A DNA stretch of 64,000 nucleotides from Gnomoniopsis sp. IMI 355080 (lineage: Eukaryota > Ascomycota > Sordariomycetes > Diaporthales > Gnomoniaceae): assembly GCA_027946555.1 (NCBI GenBank), contig JAPEVC010000077.1, forward strand, positions 80,028 through 144,027. The letters are read 5' to 3'. Position 1 is the first letter of the stretch. Each line of letters starts with the position of its first letter. The notes under the pieces were generated by a model. The model did not search any database, was not told where the DNA came from, and saw nothing but the letters and a program-made list of their open reading frames with translations. Position numbers and translations under genes: made by a program. Shown in pieces: positions 1-12,443 of the stretch.

Positions 1-1
1 C

Positions 2-697
2 GCCCAGTCTCGCTCGTCGCTGGTTCTCGCCCACAAGCCCTCCAACGAGGTCGTCGTCAGCCCCAGCCCTGTTCCCCCCGGCTCGGCCACTCGTGAGCGC
101 TTCCACTACCCTCAGCAAGAGCGTGCCTACCAGCAGCAGGTCCAGCAGCCCGCCTCGCCCGGCATCATGTCCACGCCCAACCACGCCACTCCCCACCGTC
201 GTGCCTTCAACCAGCAGCCCGGTGTCGACATGGCCTCGCCCGCTGCTGCTGCCATGCCCCCTCCCCCTCCCCCTCCCATGTACGGCAACTACATGGGTGG
301 CTACGGCGGCATGTCCCCCTACCACAGCACTCCTGTGCCAGGCAGCAACTACACCTACGGTCCTGTTCATGGCGCCGGCCCCATGACGCCCGCCTCCCCT
401 GCTCTGCCCAGCCCCTGGAGCTACTATAGCAACTGCTGGCCCGGCATGATGGGCTACGACGGCTCGTTGTACATGAACCCGTACGCCTTCCAGAGCGCTG
501 GAGGACCACTCCAGAGTCCCACTCCCATGATTGGCGGTGGCGGCGTTGCGTCTGGTGGATTTACTCGTGGTCCTATGGCCGCGGCTGCTACTGCCACCAG
601 CAGCGAGGGTACGGTTCAGGAGGCCACGCCTACTCGTGTCAAGACCGAGGGCTACGCCCAGGTTGAGGACGCCGAGGAGGAGGGTGGAAAGGCCTAA
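2..697 (+). CDS. C-terminal part of a Pro/Gly/Met-rich, probably nuclear protein (5' cut by window edge)
   Basis: The frame is open from base 2 to the TAA at 695-697, with no start visible, so this is the 3' end of a longer gene. The visible 231 residues are low complexity: Gln-rich near the start (QQQVQQ), then a run of seven prolines, then Gly/Tyr/Met-rich stretches (GGYGGM). It ends in an acidic tail (EDAEEEGG). A VKTE sumoylation-type motif lies near the end. No folded domain is visible. Such disordered tails are common in fungal transcription factors and RNA-binding proteins, but the family cannot be named from this piece. An ATG at 167-169 is in frame but is probably internal, because the same style of sequence continues upstream of it. 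Confidence 0.7.
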   Translation, partial: AQSRSSLVLAHKPSNEVVVSPSPVPPGSATRERFHYPQQERAYQQQVQQPASPGIMSTPNHATPHRRAFNQQPGVDMASPAAAAMPPPPPPPMYGNYMGGYGGMSPYHSTPVPGSNYTYGPVHGAGPMTPASPALPSPWSYYSNCWPGMMGYDGSLYMNPYAFQSAGGPLQSPTPMIGGGGVASGGFTRGPMAAAATATSSEGTVQEATPTRVKTEGYAQVEDAEEEGGKA

Positions 698-1532
698 CCA
701 GAGTCAGCGCAACAGACTTTGGGTGCCAGTCTTCCACATTCCTTTGTTTTTGCTCTTTCCTTGTCCTGAACAGGCCAGAAGTTCACAGACGCTGGGTATG
801 CATTTTTACGTCTTCCGTTGACGCAGGATACGCTTCTCAGCATTGGAACAAAAGGACGAATGGGTTGGATGAGTGTACTCTAGCCATCGTGGCAGAGATT
901 TATGCGTTGTTCAAGTCGGTTTGGACAAGTTATTTTCGGTTAGTCGGTCGTGTTTCCATTGCGCTTTCTCTGAGGCTCACTTGGTTACACGACAATGATA
1001 CGACTAGCCAACGTTGGGTGGTTTTAAATTCTGATTTTCACATTTTGCCCCATGGCAGACGACGGAAATGTTCCTGAGTAATGTCATGTCGTTTTAGGAC
1101 AATGTGGGTTTACTCAAATGGATCAAGGTCGCTTGTAGCTTGCAACTTTGCCTGCTGGCTGTCAAATAGGGAATAAATTACTTTGTTGTACACGCGTCGC
1201 CATGCTACTCCCAGGGAGTTTCTTAAATACCACTGCCTTTGAACGTGCAGAGGTCTGCTGTGTAAGAGATGATAGCGAGATGAGCGATCGGCCGTAATTG
1301 CCAATTAGACATGAATTCATACCTAAATAGGTTTCTCGATTGAGGTCATCAACAAGAAAAATCAAAGAGATCTACTTCAGTCCAAGATCAACGACGCTGT
1401 CATATTCTCAGCCTCTTCTCTCCGTTGATAGTATACGATTCATTACCAGCACCTCAAATTTTCCAGTGTCAAAGAAATGCTAGGGACCCCCATAGAAAAT
1501 AAAATCCGATTCAGCACAGTCTTGAGTGGCAC
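698..1532. other. Convergent intergenic interval
   Basis: This separates the 3' end of the truncated + gene from the 3' end of the mucin-like gene on the - strand. Short open frames here show no protein-like pattern or splice logic. It is probably just two 3' UTRs. Confidence 0.5.
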
Positions 1533-3830
1533 TCATGGCCAGCCATCGCCGGTAGTCCGGCCACTGTATCCAAAGCTCGCAAGCGCTTTGTCCAGTTTTC
1601 TCTTGAATCTCTGGGTCAAGGTGTCCTTCACATAGTCATGCTGTATAGGGACAGAAGCTGGCGAGATTACATTTCCAATCGGGGCCAGTCCAGCTGGACT
1701 GTCATCTCGTTGGTCCTCAGCGCTTTCCTTGGACGTCTCGGACGCAGCAGGGAAGAAGTCAGAGATACAACTCGTCTCCGTGACAAACGTCGTTTGATCT
1801 TCGTAACGTCAGTACGTCTGGAATTCACATGGGGACTCATGGTTGGGCAAACTTACCAGCGCTGTGAATAAGCCATGTCGGAGTCGAAAATTGTTGATGT
1901 CGGCTGGAAGCAGACGTGCTCGTCTCGATGCTGAAGACCGGCTCGCTCGAAGGCATGCAGCAGGGAAAGTTCGAAACAGAAACGCTCACACTCGTAGCCT
2001 CGTGCTTTCTGGTGTCGCTCTTCGTTGTGCTGTGATGCTTGTGGTGCGTTTCTGTACTCATGACCAGTGTCACGCTCGTAAGGAGTGAGGTGTCTGTCTC
2101 CGTGGTCGTTGCCGTCTCAATGCAACTAGTGTTCGCTGTGAGAGACTCCACAATAGTTTTGCTGGCTTGGTATGGAAGAGAGAATGTAGTTGTCAAGAAG
2201 GGCGTCACAGTGGGTGGCAAGGACCCGGACCCGGATATCGCGCCCGCCGAGCTGTGAAAAACTACTGAAGACTCGAAGGCGGTCTGGCTGAGTGAGCTTG
2301 AATTAGTGACGGGATAGGGCCCGGCGCTGGAGAGTTCAGATGGCACTGCCCCGCCCGTACCCGCAGGGCTGACAGTACTTGTCAGCGTACTCGAGTGCTT
2401 GCGTGTGCCAGTGCCGGGCGGTGGCAGAATAGTGCTGACCCGGGTCGACATGGAGGGAGTTACAGGTAATGGGGATGCTGAAACGTTGCTAACAATTGGA
2501 TCACCAGTCCAGGTGGTCGCTGTCGTTGGCGGTGGTACGGTCAAAGTAACCTCGACTGTTCCAATCAGTGTTTCTGTCGATGATGAATTAGACCACGCCG
2601 GAGCAGATCCCAGGACCGTGCCGGAAGTCTTGTTAGCCGTGCCTGTGACGAGAGGTATAGTGGTCAAGTTGAAAGAAGGTAGTGGTGTAAAGATGAGAGG
2701 AACTGTGATCGTCGTCGCAGGTTCATTTCCAGATCCTGTTTCTGCAGGCACAGAAGTGGCGTTGATCGATGAGGTCGCGTTCGTCTGCGGGAAGAGTGGA
2801 GTGCTGGAGGCGTTCACAGACGTGCGGACTGCCACGGTTTCCAGAGACGTGGACGTGGAATAAATGGTTGAATTGAACAGTGAAAAACTGGTGGGAAGCG
2901 AATGTGAGGCCCCATGAGGTCTGGTCGAGGAGATGTTGCGGGATGCTGAGGCCTGCGACGTGAAGGTAAGAGTCGATGTGTACGATAGCGTGCTAGCACT
3001 GGTGAAATTGGGTAGCGCTGAAGTCTCGCTAGGCGAAAAGGTGGGAAGCTGGCTCGTGAAAGAGTTGTGGACGGTAAAGTTCATCGACGAGGTGCTGCTT
3101 TTGCTACCTGGCATACTTGTCCCTGGCTGAGGCAAAGTCATGTTTGTGTAAATCAGGCTTGTCGACGTCGAAATGGTCACCACTATCTCGGTACTGGTCA
3201 CCGAGTCGCCGGAAGAACGCGAAGGCTTGTGGTGATGTTTTGAAGACGTCCGGTGTTGACTTGTTGTGCTCTTCAGCGTAAGAGTCTCTGTGGAAACTGA
3301 GCTCAAGGTGCTTGTCCAGGTCTCACTGAAGGTCGTCGAGGTTAGATTGGCCTGCGTTGCCGCATTTGTGGTTTCTCCGAAGCTTTTAGAGGACTGTTCT
3401 GTCGAGATGTCACTGGTCTGTCCATAGCTGCTGCTCTTACCGTTGATATCGCTTGAGGACGATTCTGTCGGCGAAGAGCTCAGCAAGGTGGTAGGCGTGG
3501 CTGAAAGTGAATGTGACCTTGTAAAATAGACTATCGAAAGAGACGTCAACCTACGGTCCTACACTTGGTTATTTGTAGGGGCTCACAGGTGGTTTTCGTC
3601 GATGTCGTGGACCGCGGCATCTCGTCTGATGACAGCGGTAGGTTGATGTCAGCTTTTACCAGTCCAGCCCCGTACACGACATCCTGGTCCGTAGCCTCCT
3701 GTTCAGGCAGAGACATGTGTCGTCCGAGTGCTCTCTGGTTGCCATCTCGTTGAGCACATGTGCCTGCCAAAAAGCTTAGAAGAGCAATGCTCGACACAAT
3801 TTGCCCACCAAGGTTTGTTGCCCTCATCAT
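1533..3830 (-). CDS. Secreted Ser/Thr-rich mucin-like protein
   Basis: Three exons fit the splice signals and phases: 3830-3563, 3500-1857 and 1798-1533 (introns of 62 and 58 nt; donors GTAGGA and GTAAGT; the second intron has a TACTGAC branch site). The product has 725 residues. Residues 1-26 form a signal peptide (hydrophobic SSIALLSFLAGTCA). Most of the protein is Ser/Thr-rich, with recurring T-V-T/S-T-S blocks and a few His/Lys patches (KHHHK, HHKHH), as in heavily O-glycosylated fungal cell-surface proteins. The last exon is different: about 88 residues with one Cys and a charged segment (RFKRKLDK). No GPI signal or transmembrane segment is seen at the C-terminus, so it is likely secreted. 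The function is unknown; adhesion or wall association is inference. The first intron is less certain than the second because a better donor (GTAGGT, 8 nt downstream) would break the frame. Confidence 0.75.
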
Positions 3831-5433
3831 GGGCGATGACTGAACGTGGCGTGCTTTCAGGTAGGCTGGGTCTCTAGGAATGGTGTGCTAGATCGAGGTA
3901 CATGTCAAATAGTACTTGAACAAGGTGAGTAGATGTAATCGACCAGGCTCCAAGGGATAAGAATCTCGTTGGTGTCAGCTTGCTTCGAGAAAGGGAATCA
4001 ATGGAACCAGCAGGACCGGAGCGGAGGGGGTATCTGTTCCCATGCACCAAATAGAACAGTGACTTGAGAATTCCATCGCCCTTTGAGGATGGGGCAATGG
4101 AAACATGTATAGAAAATCTTGCCGTCATCAATTCGCCGCTTGTACATCTCCTGTGCTTGTCATCTTCGGCTGCCATCGCGACGGAAGTGTCATCGTGCAA
4201 GGTCGCACGTTCCCGAAAGGCTTGCCTTCATGGCACATTCAGTCCCGTCGAGAGTCTCGCAATAATCTTTGAATCAGACCAACAGCTGGATAAGACCACA
4301 CAGAAACGACATCTCGAGAAATAGAGCATATTGATTGACGTTGTGAGACTCAGCTGGAGGGCACGGCAAAGAGGGCCACGATCGTAGCAAAGGTTTGTTC
4401 TTTATCATTTTCCACAGGAATGAATCAAGTGTGATAGCGTGCGGCAGCCCCCGAAAAGGTCCTGCAGACCAGGCCCCTTTGCTCCTGCCACTTGCCGCAA
4501 CGTGCTCCATGAAGTAGAGCATTCCGCGTGATCTGTCAGTATAATCCCAGCGGTTCTCCTACTTAAACACCAAAAAGGTCAAGGAGTGGGAAGGAGGTTC
4601 GCGGAATGAGGATAGGTGGTTCCAAACTCCAGAAAGCCTATTTTAATGGCATAGTGTGTCACTGCTGGTGCTCCTGTGGGTGCTGCAGTCTCCCGCCCGT
4701 GGTGGAGCAATGCAAACCCGGTATACGCGATTTACCAGGCGATATCTGATTTCCAGAGGAAGCAACAGATAACTGGTGTGTGGAGATAGGAAAAGCCGAC
4801 GTTACCTGTATTCTGTACTCTTTCACTGTGAGAGGTCGCTTGCAACAAACAGTGCAGAGCCACCGAAAATGGCAAGTAAGCCGGAAAGTAAACCTCCATG
4901 GACGGCAACCATCATGCCTGAAGCAAGCTTAATGGGCGAAACATTGGCGAGCATCTTTACCGGCGGAGATCGTAGTCGGACAAACTGCCAGATCACATAG
5001 TACAAAGGTCGGTTGAGAGGCTGCTTGCATCATGCCATCCGGAGACGGGGGCTACAGAGCCAGCCGTCTATTCAATGAGACCAATAATGAGCAAATCGAT
5101 CTTGGGACACAAAAAAACGCGTAGCTATACATGATTATCTCGGTCTTTGAACGAGCCAAAAACAATCTTATTATTGAGAAAGAATCATGCATAATTAAAA
5201 GACCGGGAGGGAGTGGGTTATTGTGCTTAGTCCATCATGTAAATCATCGCAACTAGTTGCGATGCCTCGTAGCACCGAAGTTGAAATATTGAGCCTGTGC
5301 TGTTTAGGGTATCAAGTTTGTGACTCGCCATAAAGACCCAAAAGAAAATCCTTCCGTCACACGGACCTGTCAAACTTGCAGCAGCCACTCATTTGTCCTA
5401 CCACACAATTTCGAAATTGAGCATGCCATCCGC
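3831..5433. other. Intergenic interval upstream of the mucin-like gene
   Basis: This holds the mucin promoter and the 3' side of the RRT8-like gene. No confident gene is present. One short hydrophobic open frame on the - strand (about 4823-4954) has coding-like codons and is discussed in the findings. Confidence 0.45.
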
Positions 5434-6744
5434 TCACTCGACTGAACGAGCATCTTCTCGTAAGCCCGGTGCCGTAGTCTTGGTCATCGCAGTGTTCTTG
5501 GCTTCAATGTCTGCAGCCCACAGAGCAGCTCCGACTGGCAAAATCGTTAGTCTCGACCTGGACTGTACTCGTGTAACTTGGACAGGGCAATTTACCAGTG
5601 TTGGTGAATGAGAAGAAAATACCAACGAAGGGAATCATCTCGAGGAGTGTGGCGACGGTTCCGAATCTATGCCACTATTGTCAATGTCGGCTTCATATCC
5701 CTCGGAAGAATAGCGACTTACGCCGAGTATGGAGCAACATGCTCCTGGAGCCATGCTGACTTTTGAGATGAAGACCATCTCTTAAGTTGGAAGTACTAGA
5801 CAACAATAATTAGAATGCGTGTGGTCCAATCCTCGAATCTTGGGGCTATCGCCTACGCGGTCATGAACGGTCTTGCCCCTGTTGCGGCCTGAAATAGTGA
5901 GTCAGCAACGTGAACAAATGGCCATGGTTATGCATGCTGACCTTGTAGACCGATGAAGACTACAGTTCCAACCACCGGAATGAAGTTCAATGGCAGATAC
6001 ATCACATATCGAATGACGGCGCTGGGGCTGAAGCGCTCGAAGGGGCTCTTGAGGACCTTGCCAAGCTTGGCCATGGGGTCGCTGCCAGACTTGAGCTCTC
6101 GGCCCTCCGTGACGAGATTTGTGGCATTTCTGGAAACAAGCGTGCCGTCGAAGGTGTCCAGCAGGGCGTCCTGGAGGATCCAAGTCTTGGCAACCATGTT
6201 GATGATGGTGGAGCTCTCATTCATGACCAACAGGCAGGCTGACAGAACGGCTACCGGGCCATCAACAAAGACCAACACGGCAAGCTGGGGAAGGTAGGTG
6301 AACGCAAACATGGAGGCCAGCACGCCGACGCTGAGCACCAGCGTTGGGCCGAGTTTGCTCCAGAATGGCTTCCATAAGGAGCGGTGACTAAAGAAATAGA
6401 CGATGCCCTGAGTAAAGTCAGCATTGAGACCGACCAAAGCTCCTCAGTTAGGTGGGAGTACCTTGATGGGATAGCTGAGAATAGTCCATATTAGTCAAAC
6501 CGCGCATTTCCACCTCCTCTGGTCCAGAAAGAAGCCAAGAGGCCACAATCTCAAGGGCGTGCACGTACATGTAAGAGCCACTCTTCACAGCATCAGTAAC
6601 AAGCACTCTCGCCTTGTCAAAATCCTCTTTGCTAAGGTCCCGTGTCAGTGAAGGTAAATGGAACTCCGTGGGTGATGGCGTTTCTCACGCAACCTCAGCA
6701 GCCTTGCTCCCTGCGGAGTCGACAACTCCTCGGCGCTGGGACAT
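5434..6744 (-). CDS. RRT8-like (outer spore wall protein-type) multi-pass membrane protein
   Basis: Eight exons give an unbroken 291-residue protein: 6744-6689, 6631-6569, 6474-6462, 6407-5942, 5888-5857, 5795-5722, 5666-5596 and 5534-5434. Introns are 53-94 nt. The third exon is only 13 nt; it encodes YPIK and supplies the family-like join SGSYIYPIKGIVYFF. The rest has the RRT8/LDS pattern: paired hydrophobic segments (LVLSVGVLASMFAF, LAVLVFVDGPVAVLSACLLV), a soluble stretch with TLVSRNATN, then YLPLNFIPVVGTVVF. It ends with LLEMIPFVGIFFSFTNTVGAALWAADIE and a charged tail. In yeast this family sits on lipid droplets or in the spore wall; the role here is inferred. The chosen 3' splice site of intron 6 (GGCATAG) is the one that keeps the frame; the nearer AATAG leads to a stop. 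Confidence 0.82.
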
Positions 6745-8865
6745 GATTCTTGTCGTCGTGATCTGGGATCTGGTGATTTGGTAACTAGGCCAGCTTCTGG
6801 TTACGTGTATCGAAGTGAAGATGTGTTGTTGTTTTGAAGCAGTTGCGAATGTTGAGTCTGTTAGAGCAAAGATCAATTTACGTGCTCGTGGTTGGGCTCA
6901 ATGTCCACAAGTCTGACGTCTTATTGACAAGAATGCGGGCTGTACACCGTCATCGCTGGCTCATTTTGGAAGCTATGAATTAAAGCCACACCCAATGGCT
7001 GCTTCACTCCGGTTTTCCGTGCAAACCAGGTGGCTTACACGCAAGTACAGGCATGTCGTCATAGGGCCATAGGAAGAATGACTAAACATAGCTGACTAAA
7101 CCTCTCACCAAAACCAATATCATTACGGGACATCGAGCGCCATGTCTAGCTACGAGTGCATTTGAGACCCTCCCTTACAGATCGTCCGCATACTAGCCGA
7201 CAATCTGGGCAGCTAGGCAAAGCAGAAGCCGCAACGGATTTGTTTCTTTGAGCGGCCCGAGTTATGGCGAGCCCGCTGGCCCAGCGAGCCTAATGACAAG
7301 GCACATCCTACTAACTCAAAGCGGTTTGGCGGTGGCAGGTTGCCAGGTGCCTTTTGGCCACTGAAACACAATCTCCCCACATGCTTGGCACTTTCAGCAG
7401 CACTTGGGGGACGACCACACCAAATTCCTAAGCTGTATCATGTTGATGGGGTGATGGGACTATCACCATGGTCGAGGAGCATTCCCTAATTATCTATTCC
7501 GGACAGGCAACTTCGGATCTTCCATAGGTTGTTTATATACAGACATTGTTACCTGGGTACACAACGAGATCCAATACGAGAAGTGCTTGGCACAACCTTG
7601 GCCCACTGTCGGACGACCACTGTCGGCAGCCTACACAAGACACGCTGTCCAGCATATCGCCGTCGCACGTGCATATTCAGAGCTGAAAGGAGGTTTGACC
7701 ACACGGCCACAGAAGCTCGAAGACTTCCACGGATTACCCTGTGGAGAATTTGGAGAGAAAATGGTCCGTCAAAGTGCTTGGTGCTGGTCCGTGCAGGTCC
7801 GCGACCGACCATCCCACATGGGGTGTGTGCAGTGCTCACAGGCATTGCGCTTATTACCGATCCACTCTTCAGTCTTCGTAGTATCGGCAATCAGTCCGCA
7901 TGGACTTCGCGTAGATGCGCCCTTGATCAAGATCAGGGCGTTTCAATTTGCGTTCAGATCTTTCTGCTGAGTTTGGGACAGAAGGGAGCGCATCTGAAGG
8001 ATCAGAATAATCGGACGCATTATTATGGCCAGCCTCTCTATAACTTGTCGGTGGCGGGGGCGCTGAGAAAAGAGATGTCCATGAACCTCAGGTGAGGTGT
8101 CTTTCAGTACGGAGTCTCCCCAGATGATCCACAACCTTCCCATTGGGGAGCATACCTCCTATTGGCGACCAATATCCGGGGTCGTTTAGATGAGGGTTGA
8201 GCCTTGCTCTTTTTGCCAGGGCTCGCACGGGATGTCCACACACTTTCGTATTCAGACCCATGAGTCCCTTTAGGAGAGCCAATGATGTGCCGCCGGCAGG
8301 GGTGAAGGGTTGCCGCCGCAACTCCAAGGATCAACACTCTCTTCCCGGGCAAAGGAAAAAAAAAGGAAATTAGCAGTGCAACATGTCTTGACGAAGACAC
8401 TGGCATTCCAGGAGATCATCAATTGTCAACATAAACAGACAGACAAGCTTCGACATCATGATCCTCACCATCAGCATGTCTCAATAAACAACAGACTGCC
8501 ACCGAAGCTGCTGTTCTGTGCTGCAACGGACTCTGCTCCCTCGAGGCATGTCGCGTTACGAGCCCACCATGACGTGTTGCCCAGGTCGTCCTGGTCGTAT
8601 CTGGCGTGCTGCCTACACTTCTGCACCTAGTACCTTAAATTTAGCGTAGTCATGCGGGTGAGCAGGGGGTGCCATACTCCGAAATCATACAAAAGCTCCT
8701 TGAGAGTACCACGCGCTCCGTCCTCAGGTTTTTTTCCTACTTGTTCTGCACGTCTTTTGTCAAGAAACCACTCGTTCGTCCTTTATCGTCCATTCTCACG
8801 TTCGTCTCCAAGACCACTTTCTGTTTTAGTACGCCTTTGCAGATCTATACAACCCAATCAACAAG
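6745..8865. other. Divergent intergenic interval
   Basis: This lies between the starts of the RRT8-like gene (-) and the GPI-protein gene (+). A 188-codon open frame at 7529-8095 has no recognisable features and is of a length expected by chance. The last 180 bases are CT-rich, as expected for the promoter and leader of the + gene. Confidence 0.45.
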
Positions 8866-9450
8866 ATGCAGTACCAGACTCTCCTCGTTGCCTCTCTGGG
8901 CGCTGTTGTAAGTCTACCAAGCTTGCCTCCCACGCATCTGGGCAGCATTATCTAACAAGACTCCCTACAGGCTTACGCCCAAACCCAAGCCGGTTACTCG
9001 CAGGCCTACTCAGCCTTGCAAACCGCATTCCAGAGCGTGCAGACCCAACTCGCCTCGCTCGAGGCCTCTGCCCAGTCCACTCTGAGTGGCACTGCTCTCC
9101 TCTCCGAGAACTCTCAGCTCGAGGCCAGCGCCAAGTCCGCGCTCGACAGCCTGCAGGCTTCTTTTGTCTCTGCATGGGGCCCCGTCACCAGCACCGCCAG
9201 CCTCACCGGCACTGCGGCCACCGCTACCACCACCTCTGACTCCACTGCCTCCTCAGACTCCACGGCGTCCGGAGAGTCAACTGGCACCAGCGCCTCCTCA
9301 ACTGGAACCTCCACCGACAGCTCCTCCTCCAGCGGCACTGCTAGCTCAACAAGCAGCTCGGAATCCGCTTCCTCAAGCTCTTCCGCTGCCGGTGCTGTCA
9401 TCGCCCCTGCTACTTTCGCTGGTCTTTTGGCTTTCTTGGCTGCTTTGTAA
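8866..9450 (+). CDS. Small GPI-anchored Ser-rich cell-surface protein
   Basis: Two exons, 8866-8907 and 8971-9450, flank a 63-nt intron with GTAAGT donor, CTAAC branch site and CTACAG acceptor. The product has 173 residues. The first exon plus a few residues form the signal peptide (MQYQTLLVASLGAVAYA). A helical stretch rich in Ala/Gln/Leu (about residues 20-80) follows, then a Ser/Thr/Gly/Ala low-complexity stalk. The protein ends in a hydrophobic tail (FAGLLAFLAAL) preceded by small residues (SAAGA), the usual GPI-attachment layout. It is likely a wall or plasma-membrane mannoprotein. Single-intron genes split right after the signal-peptide core are common for this type. No catalytic domain is seen. 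Confidence 0.85.
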
Positions 9451-12443
9451 GAATGTACTCGACATTTGCGGATAATACCAAGCAGGAGAAAGGAACGAAA
9501 GCGCGGAGTCAATGTTTGGGCAAACCTTAACCAAAGTATTTAATTGGATTGCAACGTAGCTAGTGTATCTAATGTTGAACGTGTAATGGTATTTTGACGT
9601 ACGAAGACGCAAAGTTGTCCGCCTACTACTGATGGTATTGCCTCGTTCGTGTCTCACCGCCCATGCTTGTGGAACTTGGATCGGCAAACAGGTGTTCGTC
9701 CAGAGCCATCCGCTGATCTTTGGTCCGGTCCCACAGTGCTGTGGGGTCCCAGCCATCTTTCTCCACTCATCTCGAGAGCATCAGGCTCACAGACAGGCTT
9801 TCTATCCATGGAATCTTCGAAACTACGGCATTGGCCATTCTTGCCGCCTTTGCCAAAGATTTCATCAAGAGAGGCTTGCACAAGCAAAGACTTTCATTGA
9901 TTCAGCTTGTTACATGGTCGCGGGAGGCTAAAACATTGGGAATCTCGGCCCGACGACCACGGCCAAGTTTTCCGATTATTCGGCGCTCCGGCTCGGGCCG
10001 CCTTGCTGACTCAGCTTCCCGACGACAGGCGTCTTCCTATACGCGCTGGGGAGTAATTGTCTCGATGTAGGAGAATAATGAGAACCTCTTGCTGGCTCTC
10101 AAGGTAAGAAACACCCGCTAGAAAGCTGGAATATCCTGTGATTGAGGTAAATACTGTGTCGAGATCTTCCTTCGCACTTACCAGGGCCCTGCTACATCTC
10201 TTTCGGTAACATTACCTCTTGCTTCTTGTGTTACACCATTCGTTATGCTAGGTGTAGAGTCTGATTGTCTATAGCTGAAAGGCTGATCGCTCGTGACAGC
10301 TGTCTGCGTATCCCCAGCATTTGACTTCTGCTTTTGGGAGAAGGGCGTGTAAAGCGCCTTGAAGGAGTAGATTTTAGCGCAATGAGACCAGAAAAAAATT
10401 AGAAGAGTGGCAAAAAAGATTCAATCCAGGTGTACGGGAGAAACATTGCGAGTGTTCGGCTTGCCTGGACACTTACCTGGCGGACAAGGACGCCCGGATG
10501 CCGCCTCAGTGAGGACCAAGAAAAGAGAATCACGTCGCGCTTTTTAAGGATGATTAATGCACAAGAAGAATTATTTCGTATCAGATTAGACGCAGGATGG
10601 TGGGCTTGATATAGACGCCCAGAGCTATAAGCCCGCGTGATATTAGAATTAGTTGCAAGCCTAGAGCGTCTGACGATTCACTCCTGCTTAAACATTTTCC
10701 TCATGTGCAATGCCACGAACAGTGGCACCAGACGCTGCCATTGTTTTTCCTTCTCCCCTTCTCCACTTTCTATCTGCTAGCTTACTTGACTCAAACGGTA
10801 TTTATATTGTAAAACGCCGAGAGCGTAGAGAGTTCTGACACGACAACAACTACGTACTCACGTATTTTAGGTCTGTATGGAAGTTCTGTGTCGACATTAT
10901 GATTCAGGGCAGAAATATCCCCTTCGCCACGTCTTTCGGCCCGGAGTGTCTTGTATCGTGGGTATTTTCAACCTTTCAAGCAACGCAGAAGTACATATGA
11001 TTTTGGCACATTCCCACTGGAAGTCAACCTCACGGTCCTCATAGGCATAAAGTTTGATTTGAAAAGAAAAGGAAAACGTGCGGTACCTGAATAGCTCAAT
11101 CAGTATACAAGACATGCACGTATTCTTAGATCTTATTGGCCCAAGTACAACGCTACACTTGGTCGAACTAACAAAGCATTAAAGCATACATATTTATACA
11201 TCTATATTACATGCATGTAGGTGTCAGAAGAATGTTCTCAAGAACACGTATCTGCGGTTTCTGAACATATAACAGGAGGAAGATGGACAAGGCTGTGGCA
11301 AGCAAGGCTGTGTAAGTGAGGAGGCTGCGCTAGTCAGTCACAAGGCTGCCAGAATGACTAGTAAATACTAGTAGCCACACTAGAATGAAACTCCAATTGA
11401 TTGTTGTTCATCTAGGGACAGTAAGGAGAGGCGAAACTTCTGCCGTATAATTTGTGCCTTTTGATGCATGTCTCAACTTATTTGCTGAAGAGGCGGACTA
11501 ACCGTGAAAGTACTTGGGTCCAACTTCTATTGCCTTTCGACTAATTGTAGTGTACTAGTGTCTGTACAAGTATCTGTGGGACTATCCGGTTGCTTTAATC
11601 CGGCTGCTTTTTGACGCATCATATATATGCCCCTAGATAACTCCAACTCCGTACATGAACTCTGCGGAAGGCGCCCGACCCGACCTCTGTCTGCCTCCAA
11701 TCCTACATGAATCAGTCTTCTATTCCGGCAACCTGAGCACATTCATCTTCCTTTCCGTAATGTATCCCTTCCTCTACTAAGCTTGCAACATAAAAAAAGA
11801 TCACATAAGTCGTTTGCACCATTGCACCTACCTAGAGTTCCTTCCCGGCGAGGCCGGTGTTTCTGTAAAGTTTTGGCAAAACCTCGGAAAATGTTTGGTT
11901 CCTTCCTCCCAAGCATTCAACGTCTCGCCGAATATATCTCGTCCCGGATTTAGGCAACCCCCCCCTCCCCCCGTTAGTAAATATTATCGCTCCAGACAAG
12001 CGAAACGGCCTCTCCCTCTCACAATCCTTCCCTGCGGAAGGAGCGCTCACTAATCGAATAGTCACTCAAACGTTTTCGAGATTTCTGTGCCTGTCTGACA
12101 GTCATTCTTATGTGACAGCTTTCTCTTTCTATCGACTATCTCTCTTCAATGAGCACCGTTCTCAGGGAGCCATCTCTCTCCATCACCATTTCTTCTTGAC
12201 CACATCTCCGCCTGCACCTCTTCTAATTCCCAAGCTCAGCCATTTCTCTCAGTCAGCAACTCATTCAGCCTTCTCTGAGAGAAATTCCTCTCCACCATCT
12301 CTGCTCCACCACCCTCAATTACTTCTCTTATCAAGCAACTCACCCACCTCCACTGCCATACATCAACTCTCTCATCCAACCGCTCCTCTCAACAACTACT
12401 TCTTATCCAGCCATCCCTCAACTGCTCATAGCATCCATCCAGC
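9451..12443. other. Intergenic interval upstream of the DNA glycosylase gene
   Basis: About 3 kb without a supported gene. The segment from about 12110 to 12443 is strongly CT-rich, with repeated TCTC/CATC blocks running up to the glycosylase ATG. This is a common fungal promoter/leader style and makes the open frame through it (12112-12612) an artefact of composition. Nothing else is recognisable. Confidence 0.5.

Noticed and set aside
2399..2863. 154-codon open frame opposite the mucin-like gene
   Set aside because: Antisense shadow of the Ser/Thr-rich exon; the Val/Gly-rich product is the mirror of that codon bias.
7529..8095. 188-codon open frame on the + strand
   Set aside because: Arg/Cys-rich, no domain, no splice logic, overlapped by open frames on the other strand. 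This length is expected by chance in 64 kb.
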